A stretch of DNA of 64,000 nucleotides from Oscillospiraceae bacterium (GCA_025757845.1 CP107211.1:1178001-1242000), one strand, 5' to 3'; shown: positions 7,991-17,286, numbered from the stretch's first letter. The notes: generated by a model not told the origin, from the sequence alone. Numbers and translations: made by a program.

Positions 7991-9790
7991 ATGGCACGAT
8001 ATAGCGTGAATAATTATACGGTGGATGTGCTTTTGGCGGATATAAAATCCGGTAATATTGCGATTCCGGAAATGCAACGTCCATTTGTATGGGACGCAAC
8101 GCAAGTGCGTGATTTGATTGATTCGCTCTATAAGGGCTTTCCGGTCGGATATATTATCGTATGGCAAAATCCAAGTGTAAAGTTGAAAGACGGAACAGTT
8201 GCAATAGGGAAAAAAGTTCTGATCGACGGGCAACAGCGTATTACTGCTATGGCGGCTGCAATTGTGGGGCAGGAGGTTTTAGACAGCCACTATAAATGGA
8301 AACGGGTCTGTATTGCGTTTAACCCCATTGACGAAATATTTGAAGTGGCAAATTCCGCAAATCAAAAAAGCAGTAAATGGATTCCGGATATTGCAAAAGT
8401 GCTGGATGTGTCCTTTGGTTCTTTTTCTTTTGTGATGGAATATTGCCAGAAAAACGGAATTATGGACAAAGCACAGGAAATCAATGACACAATCAATCGG
8501 TTGAGGGCAATACAAAATAATAGCATTGGTGTTATTACGCTGGCAGAAGATTTGGATATTGACAGTGTAACGGAAATTTTTATTCGAATCAATTCTAAGG
8601 GTGTAGTTCTGTCGCAAGCAGATTTTGCAATGTCTAAGATTTCTTCGAATGAAATATATAATGGAAATGTGACCCGAAAAACGATTGATTACTTCTGTCA
8701 TTTGTTGGAGTCTCCGGAGGATTTGAAAGAAATCAAGAAAAATGATGCTGAATTTGCGGCGAGACCGGAATTCGAAGCTATAAAGTGGGCAGCTGCAAAG
8801 AATGCACCGATTTATCGCACATGTTATACGGATATTCTTCGTGTTGCATTTACATATAAATTCAAGCGAGGAAAGCTAGCAGATTTGGTTAGCTTGCTTT
8901 CAGGTCGAGATTTTGAAACACGTGAATTTAAGATCGAAATAGAAGAAAGGTCGTTCAATCAATTACATGAGGCAGTTCTGCAAGCGGTGAATCAGACAAA
9001 TTACGAACGGTATTTGATGATTGTGCGCTCAGCGGGAATTGTGAAAAAATCGCTGATTCGTTCACAAAATGTTTTGAACTTTGGCTATGCGCTTTTTCTT
9101 GCACTTCGTGAACGAAAAGTGGATAGTAATCAAATTGAAAAGATTGTACGCAAGTGGCTGGCTTTGTCTATTTTGACGGGAAGATATTCTTCTGGCTCGC
9201 CAGAGTCTGCATTTGATTACGACATTAAGAGATTCTTTGCTTATGATGATCCGATGCAGTACCTGAATATCACAGAGGCGGGCGAATTATCTGAGGCGTA
9301 CTGGAAGGTAAATCTTGTTCAACGGCTGAACACATCGGTTGCGAGCAGTCCATATTTTAATATGTTCCTTGTGGCACAGGTCAAGGCACACGATAAAGGC
9401 TTTTTGTCGATGGAAATTGATATTGAGTCCATGTTGGAAAACAGAGGCGATATTCACCATTTGTTCCCGAAAAATTACTTGATAAAAAATGGAATTGTGC
9501 AAGCACAATACAATCAAATTGCGAATTATGCTTTTATTCAACAGGAAATCAACATTAAAATTAAAGATAGTTCGCCAGCCCACTATATGACTGAAGTGAT
9601 AGGGCAATGCAATACGAAAAAGCCTGTTTATGGTGGAATCATAGAACAAGATAGGCTGGCTGAAAATCTTAAACAGAATTGTATTCCAGACGGATTTGAA
9701 AGCATGGAGATTGGCGACTATCAGGATTTTCTACAAAGGCGTCGGGAACTGATGGCCGAGAAAATACATCAATACTATGATTCTCTCTGA
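7991..9790 (+). CDS. DUF262 / GmrSD-like restriction nuclease
   Basis: This protein of about 599 residues opens with a ParB-like DUF262 domain: IAIPEMQRPFVWD, VGYIIVW and LIDGQQRITA form the nucleotide/metal site. It ends with a DUF1524-like HNH part containing DIHHLFPKNYL. This architecture is shared with GmrSD-type type IV restriction enzymes, which cut glucosylated phage DNA, and related defence nucleases. ATG 7991 is chosen because AAAGGA lies 8 bases upstream; a TTG at 7985 is the alternative. The gene is much more AT-rich than both neighbours, suggesting separate acquisition. No methylase partner is present. Confidence 0.85.
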   Translation: MARYSVNNYTVDVLLADIKSGNIAIPEMQRPFVWDATQVRDLIDSLYKGFPVGYIIVWQNPSVKLKDGTVAIGKKVLIDGQQRITAMAAAIVGQEVLDSHYKWKRVCIAFNPIDEIFEVANSANQKSSKWIPDIAKVLDVSFGSFSFVMEYCQKNGIMDKAQEINDTINRLRAIQNNSIGVITLAEDLDIDSVTEIFIRINSKGVVLSQADFAMSKISSNEIYNGNVTRKTIDYFCHLLESPEDLKEIKKNDAEFAARPEFEAIKWAAAKNAPIYRTCYTDILRVAFTYKFKRGKLADLVSLLSGRDFETREFKIEIEERSFNQLHEAVLQAVNQTNYERYLMIVRSAGIVKKSLIRSQNVLNFGYALFLALRERKVDSNQIEKIVRKWLALSILTGRYSSGSPESAFDYDIKRFFAYDDPMQYLNITEAGELSEAYWKVNLVQRLNTSVASSPYFNMFLVAQVKAHDKGFLSMEIDIESMLENRGDIHHLFPKNYLIKNGIVQAQYNQIANYAFIQQEINIKIKDSSPAHYMTEVIGQCNTKKPVYGGIIEQDRLAENLKQNCIPDGFESMEIGDYQDFLQRRRELMAEKIHQYYDSL

Positions 9791-9827
9791 TTTCAAAGGC
9801 GAAACTTGATATAAAGGGATGGATGAT

Positions 9828-10853
9828 ATGCCGTTTCTGATGATCCGCAACGACATCACCAAAGTGGCGGCGGATGCCATTGTCAACCCGGCCAACCGGA
9901 ACCTTTTGCAGGGCAGCGGCACCAGCCGTGCCATCTATCAGGCGGCAGGGGAGCAGGAGCTGACCGCTTCCTGTGAAGCCATCGGCCGCTGCGATTTGGG
10001 CAGGGCCGTGTGTACCCCGGCGTTCGGTCTGCCCGCAAAATATATTTTCCATGCAGTCTGCCCAGCGTGGCACGGCGGCGGGTTCGGCGAAGCAGAACAA
10101 TTAGCCAGTGCCTACCACTCTGCACTGGAATTAGCCGCAGAGTACCACTGCGAGAGCGTGGCCTTTCCGCTGCTGTCCAGCGGAAACTACGGCTACCCCA
10201 AGGAGCAGGCCTTCCGCATTGCAGTGGATATAATCACGCAGTACGTCATGGAGCACGACCTGACCGTGTATCTGGTGCTCTACGACCGGCACTCGCTGGC
10301 GGTGAGCCGCAAGCTGTCTGCCTCAGTGGAGGAGTACATCGATGACCACTATGTAGCGCAAAACGATGAAAGCTACGAGTTTGACCGTTGGCGCAGAGAA
10401 TCCGCAGAGCGTCGGCGCAGGTTGGAGGAAGAAGCTGCACCGATGCTGGAAGCGGCTGCTCCGCCTGCTGCCCCTATGGCAGCCCGCAGTCTGGAACACC
10501 TGATGAACAATCTGGGCGAGAGCTTCACCACCCGGCTGCTGCGGCTCATTGACGAGCGGGGGCTGAAAGACTCCACCGTGTACAAGCAGTCCAACATCTC
10601 CAGGCAGCATTTCTCCAAAATTCAGTGCAATCGCGACTACAACCCCAAAAAGAAAACGGTGCTGGCCTTTGCGGTGGGGCTGCACCTGTCCGAAGATGAA
10701 ACCATCGACCTGCTCAAGAGTGCGGGCTATGCCTTTTCGGATGGCTCCAAGCGGGACTGGATCGTGCGGTATTGCCTGGAACACAAAATCTATAACATCA
10801 ATCAGGTCAATACGCTGCTGTTTGAATACGATCAGGAACAGCTGGGTGCGTGA
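9828..10853 (+). CDS. macro domain protein with C-terminal HTH-like domain
   Basis: Residues 1-150 form a macro domain: IRNDITKVAADAIVNPAN, then an unusual GSGTSRAIYQAAG loop in place of [10 protein letters not shown], and AFPLLSSGNYGYP. A hinge rich in Glu, Arg and Ala (about 185-220) leads to a helical domain with STVYKQSNISRQHFSKI, which resembles a helix-turn-helix. The fusion suggests an ADP-ribose-responsive DNA-binding regulator or a targeted hydrolase. Of three nearby ATGs, 9828 has the best spacing to AAAGGG. The VWA and ADP-ribosylglycohydrolase genes follow. Confidence 0.82.
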   Translation: MPFLMIRNDITKVAADAIVNPANRNLLQGSGTSRAIYQAAGEQELTASCEAIGRCDLGRAVCTPAFGLPAKYIFHAVCPAWHGGGFGEAEQLASAYHSALELAAEYHCESVAFPLLSSGNYGYPKEQAFRIAVDIITQYVMEHDLTVYLVLYDRHSLAVSRKLSASVEEYIDDHYVAQNDESYEFDRWRRESAERRRRLEEEAAPMLEAAAPPAAPMAARSLEHLMNNLGESFTTRLLRLIDERGLKDSTVYKQSNISRQHFSKIQCNRDYNPKKKTVLAFAVGLHLSEDETIDLLKSAGYAFSDGSKRDWIVRYCLEHKIYNINQVNTLLFEYDQEQLGA

Positions 10854-10877
10854 TTTGTCGCCTGCCCGTTGACCTTT

Positions 10878-10938
10878 TGCCCTCCGGTTTGTGGTATCCT
10901 TTTGCCAACGAAAGCGATACACCACAAAACGGAGGGCA
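10878..10938 (+). promoter_or_regulatory. long inverted repeat covering the ribosome site of the VWA gene
   Basis: Arms TGCCCTCCGGTTTGTGG (from 10878) and CCACAAAACGGAGGGCA (to 10938) are nearly complementary over about 21 bases. The right arm contains GGAGGG, the ribosome binding site of the VWA gene at 10945. In a transcript reading in from upstream, this hairpin would hide the ribosome site. It could also serve as a DNA operator around the TATCCT box near 10895. Confidence 0.5.
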
Positions 10939-10944
10939 TTTATT

Positions 10945-11604
10945 ATGAAGAAAAATCTTACCGAGCTTGTTTTCATTCTGGACCGCAGCGGTTCCATGGG
11001 CGGGCTGGAGCAGGACACCATCGGCGGGTTCAATGCTATGCTGACCCGGCAGAAGGAGCAGGAGGGCGAGGCCAACGTGACCACGATCCTGTTCGACCAT
11101 GAGGTGCAGCTGCTGCACGACCGTTTCCCACTGAAGGCTGTTGCACCGCTGACCGAAAAGGACTATTACGTCCGTGGCTGCACGGCCCTGCTGGATGCCA
11201 TTGGTTACGGCGTGGAGAAGATGGTGAACATTCAGCGCCATCTGCCGGAGAATGAGCGCGCCGAAAAGGTCATCTTTGTCATCACCACCGACGGACTGGA
11301 AAACGCCAGCAAACGGTTTAGCTATGAGAAGATCCGCCGGATGATCGAGCGGGAAAAAGAGCAGTACGGCTGGGAGTTCCTGTTCCTCGGTGCCAACATG
11401 GACGCCGTGAAGGAAGCTGCCCGCTTCGGCATCTCGTCCGACCGGGCTGTGCGGTTTGAGAATGACGCACAGGGCGTGGCGGTCAACTACCACGTTGTCA
11501 GCGAGACGGTTTCCCGGATGCGGGAGGCACCCTGCTGCGCGTCCATCGGCGCAGAGTGGAAAGAACAAATCGAAGCTGATTTCCAGAAGCGGCATCATAG
11601 GTAA
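10945..11604 (+). CDS. von Willebrand factor A domain protein
   Basis: The 219-residue product is a single VWA domain with a MIDAS site: DRSGSMGG near the N-terminus, a threonine in the YYVRGCTALLDAIG segment and TTDGLENA. There is no signal peptide or membrane helix, so it acts in the cytoplasm. Such solo VWA proteins usually bind a partner protein through a metal ion. ATG 10945 is set by ACGGAGGG upstream. It is followed after 14 bases by the ADP-ribosylglycohydrolase gene and is likely co-transcribed with it. Confidence 0.85.
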   Translation: MKKNLTELVFILDRSGSMGGLEQDTIGGFNAMLTRQKEQEGEANVTTILFDHEVQLLHDRFPLKAVAPLTEKDYYVRGCTALLDAIGYGVEKMVNIQRHLPENERAEKVIFVITTDGLENASKRFSYEKIRRMIEREKEQYGWEFLFLGANMDAVKEAARFGISSDRAVRFENDAQGVAVNYHVVSETVSRMREAPCCASIGAEWKEQIEADFQKRHHR

Positions 11605-11618
11605 GGGAGGAAACAGCC

Positions 11619-12422
11619 ATGTTAGGAGCAATCTTGGGTGACATCGTGGGCAGTCCCTATGAATTTGACCACAACAATTACAAGCACAAGGATTTTCCGC
11701 TGCTGAGCGAGAAATCGCACTTCACCGATGATACAGTCATGACCGCTGCGGTGGCACGGGGATTGATTGCAGGTAAAGGCATCCCGGAGAGAACATTTGA
11801 AGAAACAAAGAGCGAGATGCGCATTTGGGGAGAAACATACCCTCATGCCGGTTACGGCGGGATGTTCCGCCGGTGGCTGTACGCAGAAAATCCGAAGCCC
11901 TATGGTAGTTTCGGCAACGGCTCGGCTATGCGGGTGTCGGCAGCAGGCTGGCTGTTCGACACGCTGGACAAAACATTGGAAATGGCAAAAGTGACCGCTG
12001 AAGTCACCCACAACCACTCGGAGGGCATCAAAGGCGCGCAGGCCACGGCGGCAGCGATTTTTCTGGCCCGTACCGGCCGCAGCAAGCCGGCAATCAAACA
12101 ATATGTGGAGCAGACCTTCGGTTATGACCTGAACCGTACCTGCGATGAAATTCGGCCGACCTATCATCATGTGGAGACCTGTCAGGAAACTGTGCCGGAA
12201 GCCATCATCGCTTTTCTGGAAAGCGTCAGTTTTGAGGATGCACTTCGCAATGCGGTCTCTCTGGGCGGCGACAGCGACACCCTTGCCTGCATCACCGGCG
12301 GCATTGCCGAAGCTTTTTACGGGATGCCGCAGGAACTGCGGGACGAGACTTTGAAACGTCTGCCGGAGGATATCCGGGAAGCATATGAACTGTTGTGCTT
12401 CATGATTGCCAAGATGATATAA
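11619..12422 (+). CDS. ADP-ribosylglycohydrolase family protein
   Basis: The 267-residue product has the ARH/DraG signatures: GAILGDIVGSPYE at the start, FTDDTVMT for the first metal site, GNGSAMRV in the middle, and GGDSDTLACITGGIAEA for the second metal site. Members remove ADP-ribose from arginine or other groups using two magnesium ions. With the two macro domain genes nearby this makes a small cluster handling ADP-ribose. It follows the VWA gene with a good GGGAGG ribosome site. The hsp20-1 promoter begins about 70 bases downstream. Confidence 0.92.
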   Translation: MLGAILGDIVGSPYEFDHNNYKHKDFPLLSEKSHFTDDTVMTAAVARGLIAGKGIPERTFEETKSEMRIWGETYPHAGYGGMFRRWLYAENPKPYGSFGNGSAMRVSAAGWLFDTLDKTLEMAKVTAEVTHNHSEGIKGAQATAAAIFLARTGRSKPAIKQYVEQTFGYDLNRTCDEIRPTYHHVETCQETVPEAIIAFLESVSFEDALRNAVSLGGDSDTLACITGGIAEAFYGMPQELRDETLKRLPEDIREAYELLCFMIAKMI

Positions 12423-12493
12423 AATGCGATGATAAGACTGAATTTTGGAAAGATTGCATAGGATTTTATAAAAGTATTATTCTTTCATGAATT

Positions 12494-12536
12494 TTAGCAC
12501 TCTTCTATTGACACCGCTAATTAACGGTGCTATAAC
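12494..12536 (+). promoter_or_regulatory. CIRCE-type operator overlapping the hsp20-1 promoter
   Basis: TTAGCACTC, nine bases, then CACCGCTAA (12494-12520) match the CIRCE consensus perfectly in the left half and 6 of 9 in the right half. The -35 TTGACA (12508) lies across it, with a 17-base spacer to the -10 TATAAC (12531). HrcA would bind here and block the polymerase. Confidence 0.75.
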
Positions 12537-12654
12537 AGCGGTGTGCTCAGGAGGATGGGCAAAAGGAGAGCCGCAAGGCTCCCCGGAAAGCCTTTCCGAG
12601 TGGACGCTTCAGATTTTTGCCCCGACCCGAACGCCGGGATTGGAGGAATGATTT

Positions 12655-13119
12655 ATGCTTATGCCGACTGTTTTCCATGAAAACCTGTTCGATGATTTCT
12701 TCGATCCGTTCTGGAATGACGCTGCACTGGAACGTGCTATGAACCGTGAGGCTCGTGGTGCCTTTGGTAAGCGTGGTGCAAACATGATGAAGACCGATGT
12801 CAAACAGACGGATAATGGCTACGAAGTAGCGGTTGACCTGCCGGGCTGCAAGAGGGAAGACGTCCAGATGGAACTGGACGACGGCTACCTGACCATTCAG
12901 GCAGTGCGCAGCCACAGCAACGATGAAAAGGATAAGAAGGGCCGCTATCTGCGGCGCGAATCCTTCTCCGGCACCTGCGCACGCAGTTTCTACGTGGGCG
13001 ATGTGAAGAAGGAAGACATCCATGCAAAGTTCGAGGATGGCGTCCTGCATGTTGAGCTGCCTGCTCCTCAGCAGACGAAGGCTTTGCCTGAGAACCCGAA
13101 TCTGATCGAGATCGAGTAA
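12655..13119 (+). CDS. Hsp20 / alpha-crystallin small heat shock protein (copy 1)
   Basis: The 154-residue chaperone has a short N-terminal arm (VFHENLFDDFFDPFW), an alpha-crystallin domain with VAVDLPGCKREDVQMELDDG and SGTCARSFYVG, and a C-terminal tail ending NLIEIE, close to the oligomerisation IxI motif. It holds unfolded proteins during heat or other stress. The long leader (about 115 bases after the -10 box) is shared with the copies at 50927 and 59368, as is the CIRCE/promoter block. It differs from those two at more positions than they do from each other. Confidence 0.95.
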   Translation: MLMPTVFHENLFDDFFDPFWNDAALERAMNREARGAFGKRGANMMKTDVKQTDNGYEVAVDLPGCKREDVQMELDDGYLTIQAVRSHSNDEKDKKGRYLRRESFSGTCARSFYVGDVKKEDIHAKFEDGVLHVELPAPQQTKALPENPNLIEIE

Positions 13120-13135
13120 AACGCCGGTCGTGTGT

Positions 13136-13260
13136 GCCAAGGCACAACGCACATAAGATGCCCCCGGAGAGCCGCAACAAGCCCTCCGGGGGCATTTTTG
13201 TTTCGCTATCTTTTCCGCAAGGGAAAATCATGGTATACTGAGAACAGCAACTCGGAATTT
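13136..13260 (+). repeat. dispersed terminator-promoter repeat, copy A
   Basis: It begins with GCCAAGGCACAACGCACATAA, contains a GC-rich terminator hairpin (TGCCCCCGGAG with CTCCGGGGGCA, then TTTTTG), and continues into CTTTTCCGC and the extended -10 TGGTATACTGAGAAC, then CAACTCGGAATTT. Related copies lie at 15333, 18323, 45620 and 47874. Here it ends hsp20-1 transcription and starts the YitT transcript. Confidence 0.75.
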
Positions 13261-13276
13261 ATGGAGGTACTTCACT

Positions 13277-13372
13277 ATGGAATACAAACGCTTTGGCGGT
13301 AAGCTCCTTGTCCGCATCGACAAAGATGAGGAGATCGGTGAAACGAATTTGATTTTAGGGGGACAAAGATGA
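13277..13372 (+). pseudogene. N-terminal remnant of a PPC/DUF296-type DNA-binding protein
   Basis: The 31-codon frame starts MEYKRFGGKLLVRIDKDEEI, which matches the usual N-terminus of DUF296 (plant and prokaryote conserved, PPC) proteins. These normally run to about 140 residues. Here the homology ends after the EEI segment and the frame closes at a TGA that overlaps the ATG of yitT (ATGA). It has a good GGAGG ribosome site, so the fragment may still be translated as a coupling leader for YitT. Confidence 0.6.
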
Positions 13373-14226
13373 GTGATGTAAAAGGAAAGACCGGCGCAGT
13401 CCTGAGGGAGACGGCAGTCCTGACCGGGGCGGTGGCGATCATTGCGGCGGGCGTTTTCTTTTTTCTGGTGCCGAGCCATACATCCGTCAGCAGCATTTCC
13501 GGCCTTGGCATCGTGCTGTCCAATTTTGTGCCGCTGCCCTTGTCGGTCATTACGATGATCCTGAACGTCGTGCTTCTCATCATCGGGTTCTTTACCTGCG
13601 GCAGAGAATTTGGCGCAAAGACCGTATACACCAGTGTGCTGCTGCCGGTGTTTCTGGGGCTGTTTGAAAAGCTGTTCCCGGAGTTCAGCTCGATGACCGG
13701 CAGTCAGGAGCTGGACGTGCTGTGCTATATTCTGGTGGTCAGCATCGGGCTGAGTATTTTGTTCAACCGCAATGCATCCTCCGGCGGGCTGGATATCGTG
13801 GCAAAGATCATGAACAAGTACCTGCACATGGAATTGGGAAAAGCCATGTCTCTGTCGGGAATGTGTGTGGCGCTTTCCGCGGCCCTGGTCTACGATAAAA
13901 AGACCGTGGTGCTGAGTATCCTCGGTACTTACTTCAACGGCATCGTGCTGGACCATTTCATCTTTGATAACAGCATCAAACGCCGCGTCTGCATCATCAC
14001 CGAAAAAGAGGAGGCGCTGCGTCAGTTCATCCTCCATGACCTGCACAGCGGTGCGACCATGTACGAGGCCATCGGTGCATACAATCTGGAAAAGCACAAC
14101 GAGATCATTACCATCGTGGACAAGAGCGAATATCAGAAGCTGATGAACTTTATCAACCGGGAAGACCCCAAGGCTTTTGTTACCATTTACAATGTGTCCG
14201 GCATGCAGTATCAGCCCAAGATCTGA
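13369..14226 (+). CDS. YitT family membrane protein (DUF161 / DUF2179)
   Basis: The 285-residue product has five to six hydrophobic segments in the first 190 residues (for example TGAVAIIAAGVFFFLV and VLSILGTYFNGIVLDHF) and a C-terminal cytoplasmic DUF2179 domain with RRVCIITEKEEALRQFI and GATMYEAIGAY. It is a probable transporter or sensor of unknown ligand. The ATG overlaps the stop of the PPC remnant and is preceded by AGGGGGA. It appears to be driven by the repeat-borne promoter near 13234. Confidence 0.88.
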   Translation: MSDVKGKTGAVLRETAVLTGAVAIIAAGVFFFLVPSHTSVSSISGLGIVLSNFVPLPLSVITMILNVVLLIIGFFTCGREFGAKTVYTSVLLPVFLGLFEKLFPEFSSMTGSQELDVLCYILVVSIGLSILFNRNASSGGLDIVAKIMNKYLHMELGKAMSLSGMCVALSAALVYDKKTVVLSILGTYFNGIVLDHFIFDNSIKRRVCIITEKEEALRQFILHDLHSGATMYEAIGAYNLEKHNEIITIVDKSEYQKLMNFINREDPKAFVTIYNVSGMQYQPKI

Positions 14227-14289
14227 TCGGCGGAGAGCTGCGTGGTATACTCAAGTCCGGAAAGATCAAAGCGCATGGAGGGAATAAGC

Positions 14290-15324
14290 ATGCTGACCTA
14301 TACCTATGTTTCAGAGGGGACGTTTGCCCTGATGGAAAAACCAAAGCCGGTGCTGCAGCACGAGCGGGACGCCATTGTAAAGGTGACCCTTGCCAGCATC
14401 TGCTCCAGCGACCTGCACATTAAGCATGGCAGCGTGCCCCGGGCGGTGCCCGGCATCACCGTAGGGCACGAGATGGTGGGCATCGTAGAAGAAGTGGGCA
14501 GTGCGGTGACCAATGTGAAACCCGGCGACCGGGTGACGGTGAACGTGGAGACCTTCTGCGGAGAGTTCTTTTTCTGCAAAAAAGGCTTTGTGAACAACTG
14601 CACCGATCAAAACGGCGGCTGGGCGCTGGGCTGCCGCATCGACGGCGGGCAGGCCGAGTATGTCCGGGTGCCCTTTGCGGATCAGGGACTGAACAAGATC
14701 CCGGACGGCGTCACCGATCGGCAGGCGCTGCTGGTGGGCGATGTGCTGGCCACCGGCTTTTGGGCGGCACGCATCTCGGAAATCACCCCCGAGGATACCG
14801 TGCTGATCCTCGGTGCAGGGCCGACCGGCATCTGCACACTGCTGTGCGTCATGCTGCACAGCCCCAAGCGCATCATCGTCTGTGAAAAGGACGCAAGCCG
14901 CCTGCAGTTCATCCGTCGGCACTACCCGCAGGTGCTCACGGTGCAGCCGGAGGACTGCGCCGCCTTTGTGCGCGCCCACAGCGACCACGGCGGGGCAGAT
15001 GTGGTGCTGGAAGTGGCAGGGGCGGACACTACCTTCCGGCTGGCGTGGGAGTGCGCACGGCCCAACGCCGTTGTGACGGTGGTGGCGCTGTACGATAAGG
15101 CACAGACCCTGCCGCTGCCGGAAATGTACGGCAAAAACCTCACCTTTAAGACCGGCGGCGTGGACGGCTGCGATTGTGAAGAAACGCTGCGTCTCATCGC
15201 AGAAGGCAAGATCGATACCGAACCGCTCATCACCCACACCTACCCCCTGCGCCGGATCGCAGAGGGCTACGAGCTGTTTGAAAAGAAACGGGACGGCGTG
15301 ATCAAGGTGGCAGTGGAGTGCTGA
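14290..15324 (+). CDS. zinc-dependent medium-chain alcohol dehydrogenase
   Basis: The 344-residue enzyme shows the MDR pattern: CSSDLHI with the catalytic zinc cysteine, GHEMVGIVEEVG, PGDRVTV, and the Rossmann loop LGAGPTGI. The structural-zinc loop seems reduced compared with classical ADH, since the region around CGEFFFCKKGFVNNC keeps three cysteines. It oxidises an alcohol or polyol with NAD(P); the substrate cannot be assigned. ATG 14290 follows GGAGGGA. Repeat copy B begins 9 bases after the stop and terminates the transcript. Confidence 0.9.
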   Translation: MLTYTYVSEGTFALMEKPKPVLQHERDAIVKVTLASICSSDLHIKHGSVPRAVPGITVGHEMVGIVEEVGSAVTNVKPGDRVTVNVETFCGEFFFCKKGFVNNCTDQNGGWALGCRIDGGQAEYVRVPFADQGLNKIPDGVTDRQALLVGDVLATGFWAARISEITPEDTVLILGAGPTGICTLLCVMLHSPKRIIVCEKDASRLQFIRRHYPQVLTVQPEDCAAFVRAHSDHGGADVVLEVAGADTTFRLAWECARPNAVVTVVALYDKAQTLPLPEMYGKNLTFKTGGVDGCDCEETLRLIAEGKIDTEPLITHTYPLRRIAEGYELFEKKRDGVIKVAVEC

Positions 15325-15332
15325 CGGCCTGC

Positions 15333-15450
15333 GCCAAGGCACAACGCACATAAGGTGGCCCCAGAGAGCTGTAACAAGCCCTCCGGGGCCATTTTTGTTT
15401 CCCGACATCTTTTCCGCAGCGGCAAGGCGTGGTAGAATAAGGGCAGAACC
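15333..15450 (+). repeat. dispersed terminator-promoter repeat, copy B
   Basis: It has the same start (CCAAGGCACAACGCACATAA) and terminator (TGGCCCC with GGGGCCA, then TTTTTG) as copy A, then CTTTTCCGC and a weaker -10 (TGGTAGAAT). It ends the ADH gene and supplies a promoter for the adenine deaminase gene. Confidence 0.75.
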
Positions 15451-15496
15451 AATCCACAGGTGAGAAAATCGAACTTCAGGGAGAGGAGATGTTTCT

Positions 15497-17236
15497 ATGC
15501 AGTCTGATGAGCTGAAACGCCGGATCTCGGCAGGCAGAGGAGATGCTTTGGCCGATCTGGTTTTGAAAAATGCCAGAATCGTCAATGTGTTTACCGATGA
15601 GATCGACACCGCTGACATTGCCATCAGCGGAAATTCGATCGTGGGCGTGGGTGCGTATCACGGCCGGAAAGAAGTTGATCTGCACGGCAAATATGTCTGC
15701 CCGGGCCTGATCGATGGGCATATCCACATCGAAAGCTCCATGCTCTGTGGTCCGGCTTTCGAGCAGGCAGTACTGCCCCACGGTACCACTGCGGTGGTCA
15801 CAGACCCACACGAGATCTCGAACGTTGCGGGGCTGGAAGGCTTGGATTTTATGCTGGAAACGACAAAAAATCTGACCCTTTCGGTTTATTTCATGCTGCC
15901 CTCCTGTGTGCCGGCCACGGATCTGGATGAATCCGGTGCGGTGCTGAACGCAGAACAGCTCCGGCCTTACTACGGCGATCCCCGTGTGCTGGGGCTTGCG
16001 GAACTGATGAATGCCTACGGAACGGTGCGCTGTGACCCGAAGATCCTGCAGAAGATCCGCGACTGCACCGAAGCGGGAAAGATCGTGGATGGCCATGCGC
16101 CGCTTTTGAGTGCTAAGGACCTGAATGCTTATATTGCGGCAGGCGTTCAGTCCGATCACGAGTGCTCCAACATCGAGGAAGCCATGGAAAAATTCCGGCT
16201 CGGACAATACATCATGATCCGGGAAGGAACGGCTGCAAAAAATATGGAGGCCCTGATGCCGCTGTTCCGGGAGCCCTATTGCAGCCGCTGCATGTTGGTG
16301 ACGGATGATAAGCACCCCAGTGACCTGCTGGACAGCGGACACATCGATTCCAACATCCGCAAAGCGATCCGGCTGGGCGCAGACCCAGCAGTGGCCGTCA
16401 AAATGGCAACGCTGGTCCCGGCACAGTATTTTGGGTTCAAGCAGCGCGGTGCCGTAGCACCGGGGTACCGGGCAGATCTGGTTGTGGTTCCTGATCTGGA
16501 ATCCTTTACGGTCGAACAGGTTTACAAGAATGGCACGCTGGTGGCCGAGCACGGAAAAACGCTGAAACCCGCACCGCTTGACATCGACCGTGTGAGATTT
16601 TCCCACGTTATGGATTCCTTTGATCTGGATGAGATCACACTGCAGGACCTGGAACTTCGGGAAAGCGGGGAGCAGGAGCGTGTCATCTGCCTGAACCGGG
16701 GCGAGCTGCTTACGGAGGAAAAAATCATCCCATTCCAACGGCATCCGCGCAAAGCTCCCGGTGTGGACCCGGAACACAACATCGTAAAACTGGCCGTTTT
16801 TGAGCGGCATCATCACTCCGGCCATGTGGGCATTGGCTTTTTAGGAAACTTCAGCCTGAAATGCGGAGCCGTTGCATCGAGCATCGCACATGATTCCCAT
16901 AACCTGATTGTGGCAGGGGACAACGATACCGATATGATGCTGGCCGGCAACACTGTGCGGAAAAACAAAGGCGGACTTGCGTTTGTGGCAGATGGACAGG
17001 TCGTGGCAGAACTTGCGCTTCCGGTGGCCGGATTGATGAGCACCGAAAGCGCAGAGAGCGTTGCGGCGAAAATGCAGGCGCTGAACGATGCCCTCAAGGC
17101 ACATGGTGTAGCGGAAGATATCGGCATCTTTATGACCCTCGCCTTCGTCAGCCTTCCGGTCATTCCAAAACTCAGACTGAATACATACGGCATCATCGAT
17201 GTAGCGCAGCAGAAAGTCATTCCGGCTGCTTTTTAA
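15497..17236 (+). CDS. ade: adenine deaminase
   Basis: This 579-residue enzyme of the amidohydrolase superfamily converts adenine to hypoxanthine for purine salvage. Visible motifs are [14 protein letters not shown] (metal histidines), [19 protein letters not shown], the DHECS segment and [11 protein letters not shown] with the catalytic aspartates, followed by a C-terminal domain with [11 protein letters not shown]. Length matches the family. ATG 15497 follows GGGAGAGGAG. The purine nucleoside phosphorylase at 49860 acts in the same salvage network. It is monocistronic. Confidence 0.95.
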   Translation: MQSDELKRRISAGRGDALADLVLKNARIVNVFTDEIDTADIAISGNSIVGVGAYHGRKEVDLHGKYVCPGLIDGHIHIESSMLCGPAFEQAVLPHGTTAVVTDPHEISNVAGLEGLDFMLETTKNLTLSVYFMLPSCVPATDLDESGAVLNAEQLRPYYGDPRVLGLAELMNAYGTVRCDPKILQKIRDCTEAGKIVDGHAPLLSAKDLNAYIAAGVQSDHECSNIEEAMEKFRLGQYIMIREGTAAKNMEALMPLFREPYCSRCMLVTDDKHPSDLLDSGHIDSNIRKAIRLGADPAVAVKMATLVPAQYFGFKQRGAVAPGYRADLVVVPDLESFTVEQVYKNGTLVAEHGKTLKPAPLDIDRVRFSHVMDSFDLDEITLQDLELRESGEQERVICLNRGELLTEEKIIPFQRHPRKAPGVDPEHNIVKLAVFERHHHSGHVGIGFLGNFSLKCGAVASSIAHDSHNLIVAGDNDTDMMLAGNTVRKNKGGLAFVADGQVVAELALPVAGLMSTESAESVAAKMQALNDALKAHGVAEDIGIFMTLAFVSLPVIPKLRLNTYGIIDVAQQKVIPAAF

Positions 17237-17286
17237 TACGCGATAACAAAAATACTGCCGGAGACCGACCCGAATGGTCCGTCTCC

